A DNA stretch of 42,863 nt from an uncultured Methanomicrobiales archaeon (lineage in GTDB: Archaea; Halobacteriota; Methanomicrobia; Methanomicrobiales; Methanospirillaceae), in contig CAIULN010000018.1 of NCBI GenBank assembly GCA_903900025.1, positions 1 through 42,863 of the forward strand, read 5' to 3'. Of the stretch, positions 9,098 to 17,530 are shown piece after piece. Under the pieces are notes generated by a model. The model was given only the letters and a program-made list of their open reading frames with translations. It made no database searches and was not told the DNA's origin. A program made the translations under genes and the position numbers. How positions within the stretch are numbered: the first letter of the stretch is position 1; every line of letters begins with the position of its first letter.

Positions 9098-9988
9098 CTA
9101 TTTCCCGATCTTCACCAGCATCTCTTCGAGCGAGGGGTAACGGGACTCGATCTTCTCCACGGTACCTCCCGCCTCGGTGATGAGTGCCGTCGTCTCGTTG
9201 AGGTCCTGCATGCTCTCTGCGGAACAGACAAAGCTCCCACCTTCCTGGGCATAGGTCTTTGAATGCCCCAGCAGCCTGCCAGGGTCGGCAATCGAGAAGA
9301 AGATCGTGTAGGTAAGCGAACCGAACTGGTCACGCAGCTGGGACATGCTGCCAAACGCGACCATCTTTCCCCGCCGAAGGATCATCACCTTGTCACAGAT
9401 CGCCTCGACCTGGTACAGGTTGTGGGCGGAAAGGATAACCGTTTTTTTCTCGCGCCTGAGGGTCCGCAGATAATCGGCGATGAACCTTGATGTCATGGGG
9501 TCGAGCCCGCTCGTCGCCTCATCGTAGATCAGCAGGTCCGGGTCATGGATGAGCGAGCGTGCGATCGCCGCCTTGCGTTTCATCCCCTTTGAAAATTCCC
9601 CGATCTTTTTGCCGTTCGGTTCGAGCGAGAGCACGGCAAGCAGCTGCCGGCAGCGCTCGCGGATCACCGGTGGCGGGAGCCCGTAGATCTCGCCAAAGAA
9701 GGAAAGGTAGTTCTCGACTGTCATGGTCTCGTAGAGCCGTGATTCCTCGGGAAGGTACCCGAGCATCCCTTTCAACGCGACCGGGTCTTTCACCACATCG
9801 ATCCCGTTGATGGAGAGGGATCCCGAGGTCGGTGCAATCAGTCCCGACATGATCTTTAACAGTGTCGTTTTGCCTGCACCATTGTGCCCGATGATCCCGA
9901 AGATCTCCCCGTCCCAGAACTCAAAACTGACGCCGTCGAGTGCAGTAAAGCCATCGAACTTCTTGACAAGGTCGGTCGCGGTGATCAT
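9098..9988 (-). CDS. ABC transporter ATP-binding protein
   Basis: ATPase subunit of an ABC-2 type exporter (NatA-like), 296 residues. It has Walker A GHNGAGKTT, a Q-loop region (LGYLPEESRLYETM), the signature FSKGMKRKAAIARSLI, Walker B LLIYDEATSGLD and the switch histidine in ILSAHNLYQ. A C-terminal extension after residue 215 is typical of this subfamily. The gene lies 61 bases downstream of the metallo-beta-lactamase gene on the same strand. The likely permeases are encoded divergently at 11084-13968, an unusual split arrangement, so the pairing is inferred from proximity. Confidence 0.95.
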   Translation of the reverse strand: MITATDLVKKFDGFTALDGVSFEFWDGEIFGIIGHNGAGKTTLLKIMSGLIAPTSGSLSINGIDVVKDPVALKGMLGYLPEESRLYETMTVENYLSFFGEIYGLPPPVIRERCRQLLAVLSLEPNGKKIGEFSKGMKRKAAIARSLIHDPDLLIYDEATSGLDPMTSRFIADYLRTLRREKKTVILSAHNLYQVEAICDKVMILRRGKMVAFGSMSQLRDQFGSLTYTIFFSIADPGRLLGHSKTYAQEGGSFVCSAESMQDLNETTALITEAGGTVEKIESRYPSLEEMLVKIGK

Positions 9989-10049
9989 GGTTTATAATGA
10001 GGTATTTGCGAATCCAGATTAAGGTTCGGATAGTCACATGCGGATCGTC

Positions 10050-10901
10050 TCAATATCCGAGCGTTAACCCGACACCGACCTCTCCCACCGGTGCGATACC
10101 CGCGAGCGCGATCTTTGCCGCAAGCGAGGTGCAGTGGCAGGGGTGGAGAGCACCCGGCCTGACACCGTTCAGGTACGCACGCGTTGCACCGAGCGTTTCT
10201 TTGTCGGATTCTTTCAGGTGGAGCCCGCCGATCACGTCACGGACCCGCGGCTCGCCGCAGACCTTTTTTGCATATTCAATGATGTTACAGATACCGGAGT
10301 GGGAGCAACCGGTGATAATCACGAGCCCTGCGGGGGAACGGTACGCAAGCGCGGTATCGTCCAGCACCCGATCGGGCTCCATGCCATCGGGCGTGATGAT
10401 CGTGCGCTTCTTGTGCCGGTCCGGGACCACGTCATCCACCGTCCGTTCAACCTCGCCAAGGAACACGAGGTCGCCTGTCAGCCATACGGGCGTACGGCTG
10501 GTCGTGACAGGGAACTGCCGGGCGAGCCTCGCCTCGTCAACGGGTGAACCGACATCTGCGAGCCGGGGCATCGGGCGGGGGTAGAAACAGTGCGGGTGGG
10601 CAACGACCATCGGGATGCGGTGAGGGCGCTCCTCGATTGCTGCTTCCAGAAACAGGCGCATGAGGGACGACAGCCCGCCCGTGTGGTCGATATGCCCATG
10701 CGAGAGCACAATGTAATCGAGGTCGAGGAGGTCGATGCCCATCTTTCCCGCGTTTACAAGGAACAGATCGGAATACCCCGTATCAAACAGGATGCGTTTA
10801 TTGCCGCATTCAAGGTACAGCGATAGCGCCGGTTCGCCGCTGAAATAGCGGTCCACAAGCGTCGCATTGTCCACGAGTACCCGCAGACTGAGACCCTGCA
10901 T
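10050..10901 (-). CDS. MBL-fold hydrolase, MJ0301-like (methanopterin pathway candidate)
   Basis: Metallo-beta-lactamase superfamily protein of 283 residues, COG1237 type. It shows the metal motif SHGHIDHTGG, ITGCSHSGICNII, IGGLHL and a final HPCHCTS. Members such as M. jannaschii MJ0301 have been assigned as the dihydropteroate-synthase-like enzyme that joins the pterin to beta-RFA-phosphate in methanopterin synthesis. The nearby RFAP synthase fits that role, but a general hydrolase is also possible. The ATG at 10901 (MQGLSLRVLVDN) is chosen because the family domain starts there; a longer open frame to 11093 would overlap the divergent permease gene and encodes no recognisable sequence. Confidence 0.85.
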   Translation of the reverse strand: MQGLSLRVLVDNATLVDRYFSGEPALSLYLECGNKRILFDTGYSDLFLVNAGKMGIDLLDLDYIVLSHGHIDHTGGLSSLMRLFLEAAIEERPHRIPMVVAHPHCFYPRPMPRLADVGSPVDEARLARQFPVTTSRTPVWLTGDLVFLGEVERTVDDVVPDRHKKRTIITPDGMEPDRVLDDTALAYRSPAGLVIITGCSHSGICNIIEYAKKVCGEPRVRDVIGGLHLKESDKETLGATRAYLNGVRPGALHPCHCTSLAAKIALAGIAPVGEVGVGLTLGY

Positions 10902-11083
10902 AGAGAAAAAGAGGTGGTACCGGCAGATAGACTGATCGTTTTTTTGGTGTGCTCCATGCTCCTGTAAGAATGCGTGAATATTTGAGGAATCCGCGTGAGT
11001 ATTGTATAACCCAACGGGAGCGCTGATCAGGAAAGGGGATCCCTTTCCCCTGCACCTGTCACGATCCCACAAAAAGGACGCGT

Positions 11084-12892
11084 ATGGGCGCAATCGCAGA
11101 TATCACCACCATCGCGCGATGGGAAGTAAAGCGGACAGTCACCCAGATGAGCAGGGCTACGCTCCCGCTCGCCATCGTCCTCTTTTTACTCCTCATTCTC
11201 GTCACCGGCTTTGCCGCAAAAAGCGGCATGCACCTGCAGGACGGGATGTATGAGGCGGGGGTTGACGACCCTGCCATCGCCCGGCTCCTCGCGTCCGACA
11301 ACCGGTTCTCGGTGTACCTGCTTGACACAGAAACCCTCGGGCAGAACCGGCAGGCATTCGACATTGTCATCATAGAGGGACAGGTGCTGGGGAGCGGATC
11401 CGAGCGCGGCAAATCGGCGATAAAGACCGTCGAACGCGATTATGCGAAGTACACAAACCGGGTGTACAACCAGCAGGACGACCTCTTCGCCGCCTATCCC
11501 CTCTGGATCGATCTCCAGAGCGTCAAATCCGAGCTGGACTTTCTTGCCACCCAGAGCGGGCAGTATATCTCCGCCCGCCCCGGCGCGATGGCACCTGTCC
11601 CGGAAGGGGAAGTCCGCACCATCCCCACACCATCCGCGACACTCGCGATCAGCAGAGAGGAACTGAGGAAGGAACTTGCGAAGTCCGAGGCCGCAAATTC
11701 CCAGATATCCCGCTATACCGAGATGCTCTCGTCATCTGATTCCCCGACGGGCAGGTTCAAGACGCCGTCCCAGCTCTCGCCGCCGCTGCCTTTTGACTCC
11801 ATCATCCTGATCTTCGTCTTCATCTTCCCGCTCTACTTCACCTCGCAGTTCTTCATGATGAGCATCATGAACGAGCGCATCGAAAGGAAAGGGGAGGTGC
11901 TCCTCTCCACGCCGGTACGTGCCGGCTCAATTATCACCGGCAAGGCGCTCCCGTACCTTGCCGGCATGCTCGCGATCTCCGCAGCGCTCACCGTGTACCT
12001 CAGGGCATCCCTGCTGATCATGCTGCCGCTGATCCCCGTCATCTTCTTCTTTCTTGCTAATGCGCTGATCATCGGCATGGTCTCGCGCAGTTTCAAGGAA
12101 CTCTCGTTCATCTCGATTTTCTTCTCCACAGTCGCCACCTCCTATCTCTTCTTCCCCAGCATCTTTGCCAACGTCCACGTGATCAGCCTCATCTCCCCGC
12201 TCACCCTCATCATCCTCACCCTGCAGGGCACGGCATACACCGCGGGCGACTACCTCTTCTCCACGTCGCTCTTCTGGATCACGTCCGCGGTGCTCTTCTT
12301 TGTCGCCGTCACAAATTTCAAGGATGAGCGCCTCTTTTCCGAGAGCAGCCTCATCCCCCGGATCCTCGGGTTCATCGAAGAGAGCATGAGCAAAAAGCAC
12401 CCGTTCTTCTCCACCTTCCTGCTGAACGGTTTTGCAATCCCGTTTGTCTTCATGGTGCAGCTGATGTGCCTTGTGCTCTTTTTTAACCTGCCCATGCCGT
12501 ACTCGCTCATCCTTCTCTTGGTCTTTGCTGCCGGGATCGAGGAGCTGGTAAAATCGATCGGGATCTTTGTGCTCTATGCACAGGATCCCGCATTCCTCTC
12601 GTGGAAGAACCTCGTTTTCGCGTGCGCTGCGACCGCCGTCGGCTTTCTTGCCGGGGAGAAGCTCCTGCTCCTCATCACGTTATCCCAGATCACCGAGTCT
12701 GTCTTTGGCAGCATCCTGTTCCTCTCGCTCGGCATGCTGTATCTCCCGCTGCTCCTGCACTTTGCAGGGGTCTTTGTCGTTGCCTGTGCCCTGAAGTTTG
12801 GCGGCAGAAAATGGTTTGTCCCCGGTATCTTTGCGGCAACCGCAATCCACTGCCTGTATAACCTCTACTTTATCTTGGGGTGGCTGCGATGA
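11084..12892 (+). CDS. ABC-2 permease fused to a PrsW-like intramembrane protease domain
   Basis: Membrane protein of 602 residues. Residues 1-420 look like an ABC-2 exporter permease: one N-terminal helix (AIVLFLLLILVTGF), a long external loop with a coiled segment, then FVFIFPLYFTSQFFMMS, the cytoplasmic NERIERKGEVLLSTPV motif typical of these permeases, and four or more helices. Residues 430-602 add a second membrane domain with GIEELVK (Glu486, Glu487, Lys490), GFLAGE (520-525), His559 and HCLYN (His589, Asn593). This matches the order of PrsW-type glutamic intramembrane protease motifs (EExxK, GFxxxE, H, HxxxN). The stop overlaps the next start as ATGA. The protease activity is an inference from motifs. 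Confidence 0.82.
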   Translation: MGAIADITTIARWEVKRTVTQMSRATLPLAIVLFLLLILVTGFAAKSGMHLQDGMYEAGVDDPAIARLLASDNRFSVYLLDTETLGQNRQAFDIVIIEGQVLGSGSERGKSAIKTVERDYAKYTNRVYNQQDDLFAAYPLWIDLQSVKSELDFLATQSGQYISARPGAMAPVPEGEVRTIPTPSATLAISREELRKELAKSEAANSQISRYTEMLSSSDSPTGRFKTPSQLSPPLPFDSIILIFVFIFPLYFTSQFFMMSIMNERIERKGEVLLSTPVRAGSIITGKALPYLAGMLAISAALTVYLRASLLIMLPLIPVIFFFLANALIIGMVSRSFKELSFISIFFSTVATSYLFFPSIFANVHVISLISPLTLIILTLQGTAYTAGDYLFSTSLFWITSAVLFFVAVTNFKDERLFSESSLIPRILGFIEESMSKKHPFFSTFLLNGFAIPFVFMVQLMCLVLFFNLPMPYSLILLLVFAAGIEELVKSIGIFVLYAQDPAFLSWKNLVFACAATAVGFLAGEKLLLLITLSQITESVFGSILFLSLGMLYLPLLLHFAGVFVVACALKFGGRKWFVPGIFAATAIHCLYNLYFILGWLR

Positions 12893-13968
12893 ACCCGCGC
12901 CACCTGTCCATCATCGCAAAGAAGGAATTCCGTGGGTTGCTCAACGAGCGGACGATCCTGCTCGCCGTGCTCCTCCAGCTCTTCATCGCGATGTTCTCGT
13001 CATTCCTGATGGTCGGGCTCACATCGATGTACGACCCCTCCTCCCTCTCGAAATACTCCAGGTTCCGGTACAGCATCGCCTATACCGGCAACGATTCGGC
13101 GCTTCTGGAATATCTGGAAAATAGCCCTGACTTCAATGTGTACGGCATGGAGCTCTCCCCTGCGGTTGCCGCCCTTAAGGAGCGCAAGCTTGCCGCCGTC
13201 ATATACATGCCGGATACCGCACCGGACGCGGTTGATCCGGTCAAGATCACGCTGTATACGCTGCAAAATGACCTCCAGAGTGCGATTGTCAACGTAAAAC
13301 TCAGGGATATTTTCCTGAACTATGAAAAAGACCTGCGCACCATCCGGGGAGCCCGCCTGACCGAACAGCCTCTCCCACTCCAGGTGCCGGCGCGGCGCAG
13401 TGGTGGTGACTTCTACGAGTTCGTGTACGGGCTTTTAATCCCGCTTCTTGTCTTCATGCCGGCAATCATCGCATCAGCACTTGTGATCGACCTTATCACA
13501 GAGGAATACCAGCACGAAACACTCGAAACGCTCATCTCGACACCAATCACCTTTTCTGAGATGGTATGGGGCAAGGTGCTGGCCTGCGAGCTGCTCGTCC
13601 CCGTCCAGGCGGGCGCGTGGCTCTTTTTGCTCATGGTCAATGGGATCGCGATCGAGAATGTTCCATCCATCCTCCTTCAGGTCACGCTCACCTCTTTCCT
13701 CCTGATCCTGCTCGGGGCACTGACCGCGCTTCACTACCGCGAGCGCACCGCGGCGCAGTTCATCTTCTCGACGGCACTCGTGGTCGTGATCCTCTTTACG
13801 CTCGCCCTGCCGGCAAACCCGCTCAACCTGCTGACCCGGCTTGCCGTCGGAACAGCAGGAATGGAGCAATGGATTGTGCTCGCGGGAGTTATTGGCAGCG
13901 GAGCATTGCTCTCGGTTGCCACCCAGCACTACGCGGAGAAGATCGGGCGGGAGCACCACACCGGATAA
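12889..13968 (+). CDS. ABC-2 type transporter permease
   Basis: Second permease of the exporter, 359 residues. After the motif AKKEFRGLLNERTILL a first helix (AVLLQLFIAMFSSFLMVGL) is followed by a large external domain (about 45-180) and five or six C-terminal helices starting at LLIPLLVFMPAIIASALVI. The cytoplasmic EEYQHETLETLISTPIT motif matches the coupling segment of NatB-like permeases. The ATG at 12889 overlaps the previous stop (ATGA), which gives translational coupling, and GGGGTGG upstream is a good ribosome site. A GTG at 12880 is the alternative. It probably pairs with the fused permease and the ATPase at 9098-9988. The substrate is unknown. Confidence 0.9.
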   Translation: MNPRHLSIIAKKEFRGLLNERTILLAVLLQLFIAMFSSFLMVGLTSMYDPSSLSKYSRFRYSIAYTGNDSALLEYLENSPDFNVYGMELSPAVAALKERKLAAVIYMPDTAPDAVDPVKITLYTLQNDLQSAIVNVKLRDIFLNYEKDLRTIRGARLTEQPLPLQVPARRSGGDFYEFVYGLLIPLLVFMPAIIASALVIDLITEEYQHETLETLISTPITFSEMVWGKVLACELLVPVQAGAWLFLLMVNGIAIENVPSILLQVTLTSFLLILLGALTALHYRERTAAQFIFSTALVVVILFTLALPANPLNLLTRLAVGTAGMEQWIVLAGVIGSGALLSVATQHYAEKIGREHHTG

Positions 13969-13978
13969 AAAAAGGGAT

Positions 13979-14464
13979 TCAGTTTCCCTGGTACGCCCCG
14001 CCAATCATCAGGGATTCGTCCTTTACCTTATAGGTAATACCGGATGTGGTGGTTACGTAGACCTCGCAGCGGTCGCTCCCCCGGGTACCACGGATAACAA
14101 TTTCATCCCCCTGCCGGGGCTTCTGGCCGTCACGCATATATTGCACTTCCTGGGTGCCATCAGAACGAGTGACCCGCATCATGATCTTCTGGACAAACAA
14201 CAGTCCCTTTCCGCCATTATAGTGCAGGATGAGATCCGAGTATGTCCGGTCTTTTGAGAGCTGGAGATCGACCTGCTGCGCATCCGGCAGGGTACGGAGC
14301 GGTTCGGGCGTGGACGTGGGAACCGGCGGTGCGGTGGTCGGGGGGGGCGGGGTGGCGGTAGGCAGGGGCGTTGCCGGAGGAGCCTGCGGCGCGTTCGTGC
14401 ACCCGCTGCAGGATATGAGCAGTACAAGCGTGATCGCCATGGCCGCGGTGATGAGGGGTTTCAT
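13979..14464 (-). CDS. Proline-rich lipoprotein with a small beta domain
   Basis: Predicted exported lipoprotein of 161 residues. The signal peptide (MKPLITAAMAITLVLLISC) has a lipobox LIS-Cys19; Cys22 is an alternative. A Pro/Thr-rich linker covers about 25-60. The folded part (about 65-150) is beta-rich, with RSDGTQEVQ and IRGTRGSDRCEVYV. The same domain occurs at the C-terminus of the TIR protein at 30428-31645 (RSDGTVTQG, LQGSRGTDRLQVIV). AAGGAGATC before the ATG is a strong ribosome site. It is convergent with the permease gene, 10 bases away. The function of the domain is not known. Confidence 0.8.
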   Translation of the reverse strand: MKPLITAAMAITLVLLISCSGCTNAPQAPPATPLPTATPPPPTTAPPVPTSTPEPLRTLPDAQQVDLQLSKDRTYSDLILHYNGGKGLLFVQKIMMRVTRSDGTQEVQYMRDGQKPRQGDEIVIRGTRGSDRCEVYVTTTSGITYKVKDESLMIGGAYQGN

Positions 14465-14655
14465 GTACGATGATCTCCTTTTGTGCTATAACTCGTTTGT
14501 GCCCGGATCCCATTGCGGCGCGGTTCTTTTTATGAACGGAGACTTTTTGGTCAGGACAATACTCAAAGAATCCCCAAAAATCGCACCAAATCCGTACCAG
14601 AACCGTTAAATTAAAAAGGACATCGGGTTTAATGTTAGTTATCAGGAGAGAGGGA

Positions 14656-15276
14656 ATGTTCTGTCCGAAATGTGGAAAAGAGACTGACGCTTCCGGAAAA
14701 TTCTGCCAATGGTGCGGGTCGGACATCGAAGCTGTCGCACCAAGGGCGGTTATGAAGACCGAACCAGAGGAGGAGGAGGAAGAGACCCCCCTGACCGGCA
14801 ATTACGCCGGTCTTGGCAGGAGGTTCTTTGCATTCATCATCGATGCGATCATCCTGCTTATCTTCATCGCGGTTGCTGCCACGTTCTTCAACCTTGTGCA
14901 GGGTATCAAGTATTTCTATTACATCACCGTCCAGAGAGCACCGATCTATTCCCTGACCGAGGCAGGCACGACTGATGCTGCCATCAACCCGATCATCGCG
15001 TCGCTGGGGGTGCTCTTCATCATCATCCCGTGGCTTTACTTTGCCGGGTTTGAATGTTCGCGGGGCCAGGCAACCCCGGGAAAAACGCTCTTGGGCATCG
15101 TGGTTACCGACCGGGAGGGAAACCGCATCAGCTTCGCCCGCGCCACGCTCCGGCACGTAGCCAAGTTTATCTCCACGGTCATCATCTTCATCGGATTCAT
15201 CATGATCGGACTCACCAGGAAGCGCCAGGGACTGCACGACCGCATCGCAGGGTGCCTTGTGCTCATTCTGGAATAA
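14656..15276 (+). CDS. Zinc-ribbon RDD-family membrane protein
   Basis: Membrane protein of 206 residues. It begins with a zinc ribbon (MFCPKCGKETDASGKFCQWCG, four cysteines), followed by an acidic linker (EPEEEEEE) and an RDD domain. The domain has RRFFAFIIDAIILLIFI with the Arg-Asp signature, a middle helix ASLGVLFIIIPWLYF, the conserved GQATPGKTLLGIVV, and a last helix before RKRQGLHDRIAG. RDD proteins are uncharacterised or transport-linked, so the role is open. The ATG at 14656 is preferred over 14632, since AGGAGAGAG lies directly upstream and the protein then starts at the ribbon. Confidence 0.88.
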   Translation: MFCPKCGKETDASGKFCQWCGSDIEAVAPRAVMKTEPEEEEEETPLTGNYAGLGRRFFAFIIDAIILLIFIAVAATFFNLVQGIKYFYYITVQRAPIYSLTEAGTTDAAINPIIASLGVLFIIIPWLYFAGFECSRGQATPGKTLLGIVVTDREGNRISFARATLRHVAKFISTVIIFIGFIMIGLTRKRQGLHDRIAGCLVLILE

Positions 15277-15312
15277 CTTTTTTAAACCGGTTACCCATCA
15301 AAAAAAAGATTG

Positions 15313-15567
15313 TTATTTGTATCTGACTTTCATTGCCACAAGGACGACGACCAGCGCAAACGTGATGGTGTTGGCAAGGATGATGGGCAGGGACCCGATA
15401 TGAAACCCGTAGACTGCCCAGAGCAGCATGCCCAGGCCAAATAAGGTGAGCATAATAAATGAGATGTCATGAGTCGAGCGGGTCCTCCAGCTCCGGATCA
15501 CCTGCGGGAGAAACGAAATAGTGGTGAGAGTCCCTGCCATGTACCCGATAAGAATTGTTGTCTCCAT
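15313..15567 (-). CDS. SemiSWEET-type (PQ-loop) sugar transporter
   Basis: Small three-helix membrane protein of 84 residues, the usual size of bacterial and archaeal SemiSWEETs, which act as homodimers to move sugars passively. The PQ-loop motif is seen in TTISFLPQVIRSWRTRS in helix 1. Helix 2 is ISFIMLTLFGLGMLLWAVYG, with the conserved Ser, Trp and Tyr-Gly. Helix 3 (LPIILANTITFALVVVLVAM) carries the substrate-pocket Asn. AGGAGA precedes the ATG. It is convergent with the RDD gene. The substrate cannot be told. Confidence 0.9.
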   Translation of the reverse strand: METTILIGYMAGTLTTISFLPQVIRSWRTRSTHDISFIMLTLFGLGMLLWAVYGFHIGSLPIILANTITFALVVVLVAMKVRYK

Positions 15568-15721
15568 GAAAATCTCCTGAAGTATAGGCTCCGCACACCA
15601 TTAAACCAGCGGGACAAAAGAAGGGTGCCGGGGCGGGGGGCGAAAGTGGGTGACGGAAACCCCCGTTTTGCATAAGAGTAGTATTATTAAACCTGATACA
15701 AATCATCTTTACAGGTTACGT

Positions 15722-16633
15722 ATGGAGGGCATTCCGGTGAACGGGCGGCTGATACGGGCGGCTATGGTTTCCTGTACCGTGCTGCTTGTCCTCCTGCTGT
15801 TCCAGCCGGTTTTTGCAGCAACATCGGGCAAGGTCGAGATCACGGCTGATGTCGTCCTGCCCCCCCCCATCGCAGATTTTACGGCAGATATCACCGAAGG
15901 GACGGCCCCGCTTGCCGTGAAATTCACCGACACCTCCACCGGAAGCACGATATCGTGGGCATGGGAGTTTGGTGACGGTACAACGTCATCCGAGAAGAAC
16001 CCGGTGCATGTCTACACAGCAAAGGGCAAGTACACGGTCGCCCTGACGGCAGCCAACGGTGCGGGCAGCTCCACAAAGACCGGGCACAACTTCATTTCGG
16101 TGAAAAAACCAAAGCCCCAGCACAAGCCCCATGCGGATTTTACCGCAGCACCGCGTACCGGCACCGCACCGCTGGCCGTGCAGTTCACCGACGCCTCGGC
16201 AAACGATCCCGACTCGTGGAGCTGGCACTTTGGCGACCTCTCGGAGCCATCTTCTGATCAGAACCCGTCGCACACGTACACAAGGCCCGGCAGGTACACT
16301 GTCACGCTCCATATCTCCAACGAGCGGGGCGATGATATCGCGATCAAACCGAATTACATCGAGATCCCCGAACCGGCGCTGAAAGCGGCCTTTACCGGAA
16401 CACCGCTCACCGGCACCGCACCGCTCACCGTCCGGTTCACCGACACCTCAACCGGCAGCCCCGGCCTCTGGATCTGGCGCTTTGGCGACGACCCGTTCGA
16501 TTTCTCGTTCCAGCAGAACCCCGTCCATGTATACCGCCATGCCGGCAGCTACACGGTGCGGCTGACTGTCTTCCGGATGGGCGAAGCTGACACGGAGATC
16601 AAAGACAGGTACATCACGGTCGCCAAGAAATAA
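15722..16633 (+). CDS. Secreted protein with three PKD domains
   Basis: Exported surface protein of 303 residues. The ATG at 15722 starts a signal peptide (core VSCTVLLVLLLFQPVFA). The mature part begins GKVEITADVVLPPP and then has three PKD repeats. Their FGD cores are WAWEFGDGTTS, WSWHFGDLSEPS and WIWRFGDDPFD. Each repeat starts with a GTAPL(A/T)V segment and ends with YTV(A/T/R)L. PKD repeats mediate protein or carbohydrate contacts on methanogen surfaces. There is no membrane anchor, so it is secreted or bound to another surface protein. The GK-x5-DV-xx-PP start recurs in the next two genes. Confidence 0.92.
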   Translation: MEGIPVNGRLIRAAMVSCTVLLVLLLFQPVFAATSGKVEITADVVLPPPIADFTADITEGTAPLAVKFTDTSTGSTISWAWEFGDGTTSSEKNPVHVYTAKGKYTVALTAANGAGSSTKTGHNFISVKKPKPQHKPHADFTAAPRTGTAPLAVQFTDASANDPDSWSWHFGDLSEPSSDQNPSHTYTRPGRYTVTLHISNERGDDIAIKPNYIEIPEPALKAAFTGTPLTGTAPLTVRFTDTSTGSPGLWIWRFGDDPFDFSFQQNPVHVYRHAGSYTVRLTVFRMGEADTEIKDRYITVAKK

Positions 16634-16731
16634 CCTCCTCCTCCTTTTTTTTACAGGCGTTCTTTCGATTCCTGCCGGCGCGAACGCCGTTATTTCCTCC
16701 ATCGCCTGATTCCGGAAGTATCTCACAAGTC

Positions 16732-16764
16732 TTATTATCCGGTTTGTTGTATGCTCTGGTATTC
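16732..16764 (+). promoter_or_regulatory. Duplicated upstream element, copy 1
   Basis: The stretch TTATTATCCGGTTT followed by GTATGCTCTGGTAT just before the first paralogue recurs almost unchanged before the second at 17481-17509. TTATTAT lies in the region where an archaeal TATA box could be, 45-50 bases before the ATG. It was probably copied with the gene and may place both under the same control. Confidence 0.5.
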
Positions 16765-16779
16765 AAACAGGAAGTCTGA

Positions 16780-17364
16780 ATGATGAATAGCAAACTGGTT
16801 CTTGGAATTGTCCTGCTGGCGCTCCTCACGCTGACGGGTGTGGTGAGTGCGGATATGGTAGGGAAAGCAACTGTAAGCGGGGATGTTCCACCGACTCTTG
16901 AACTGACAGTAAGGGGTGATGTTTCAAACTGGCAACTGAAACAGTCCTGTAGTGAACCTTCAATTGGTGTGTTTTTAGACGTCACGGACATTGGGAACGT
17001 GAACGGTTATCATATAATGGTGGCGGATAAAATGGACCCAGATCTCTGTAAAAATCCAAAACCCGCGGGATCAGAAGGTTATATGACGGTATATAAGGAT
17101 AGTTCCTGTGCTGCTGGCTGGGGTTATGCAACTCCAACTCATCAGCTAGCGATGCCATTATGGATCCTCGATTATGGTGGTCAATGGGGTTATCTTGAAT
17201 TAAGTGGAACAGATCATCTATTATTGACAAGTACTGAATGGCCTGATTATAACTCCTACCCAATTCGGTTTCAACAGTGCCTCGCTGTTGGTGAGAAGCC
17301 CGCCAGTGTTTATGGCGGTAATGGATACCGCATCATCGTAACCTTCACTGCAGTGCCGAACTGA
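16780..17364 (+). CDS. WxL-like secreted protein, paralogue 1
   Basis: Exported protein of 194 residues with a signal peptide (MMNSKLVLGIVLLALLTLTG, cleavage near VSA-D). The mature chain is predicted beta-rich: PPTLELTVRG, NWQLK (Trp51-x-Leu53), GYHIMVAD, and a C-terminal strand GYRIIVTFTAVPN. This order matches the two halves of the WxL surface domain of Gram-positive bacteria, the distal motif there being close to Y-xxx-L-T-W-x-L-xx-P. The match is by eye. It has four cysteines that may form disulfides. It is 35-40% identical by eye to the next gene. The coding region is more AT-rich than its neighbours, which suggests fast change or transfer. Confidence 0.75.
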   Translation: MMNSKLVLGIVLLALLTLTGVVSADMVGKATVSGDVPPTLELTVRGDVSNWQLKQSCSEPSIGVFLDVTDIGNVNGYHIMVADKMDPDLCKNPKPAGSEGYMTVYKDSSCAAGWGYATPTHQLAMPLWILDYGGQWGYLELSGTDHLLLTSTEWPDYNSYPIRFQQCLAVGEKPASVYGGNGYRIIVTFTAVPN

Positions 17365-17378
17365 TCGAGATCCATCGC

Positions 17379-17407
17379 GCCGGATCGTCCCGGCATCCCA
17401 ACCTTTT
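17379..17407 (+). terminator. Hairpin and T-run after paralogue 1
   Basis: The arms GCCGG (17379-17383) and CCGGC (17390-17394) enclose six bases. A shared tail CCCAACC and a run of five T follow. The same design follows paralogue 2, so gene and terminator were duplicated together. Confidence 0.5.
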
Positions 17408-17480
17408 TCCTGTTCTTCCCGCCATCACCGGGACTTCATAATGGTGCACCGGGCCGTCGCATGTCAATTTCAGTAGTATT

Positions 17481-17509
17481 ATTATCCCGTTTGCGGTATG
17501 CTCTGGTAT
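17481..17509 (+). promoter_or_regulatory. Duplicated upstream element, copy 2
   Basis: It repeats copy 1 (TTATTATCC...GTATGCTCTGGTAT) and is followed by a strong AAGGAGGGG ribosome site before the ATG at 17531. Confidence 0.5.
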
Positions 17510-17530
17510 CCCCAAGGAGGGGTATGAACG

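Noticed and set aside
10902-11093. N-terminal extension of the MBL protein
   Set aside because: It would overlap the divergent permease start and adds non-family sequence. MQGLSLRVLVDN is the natural beginning.
16676-16689. Short hairpin CGGCG-CGAA-CGCCG after the PKD gene
   Set aside because: It could be part of a terminator, but no T-run follows. It is too short to call.
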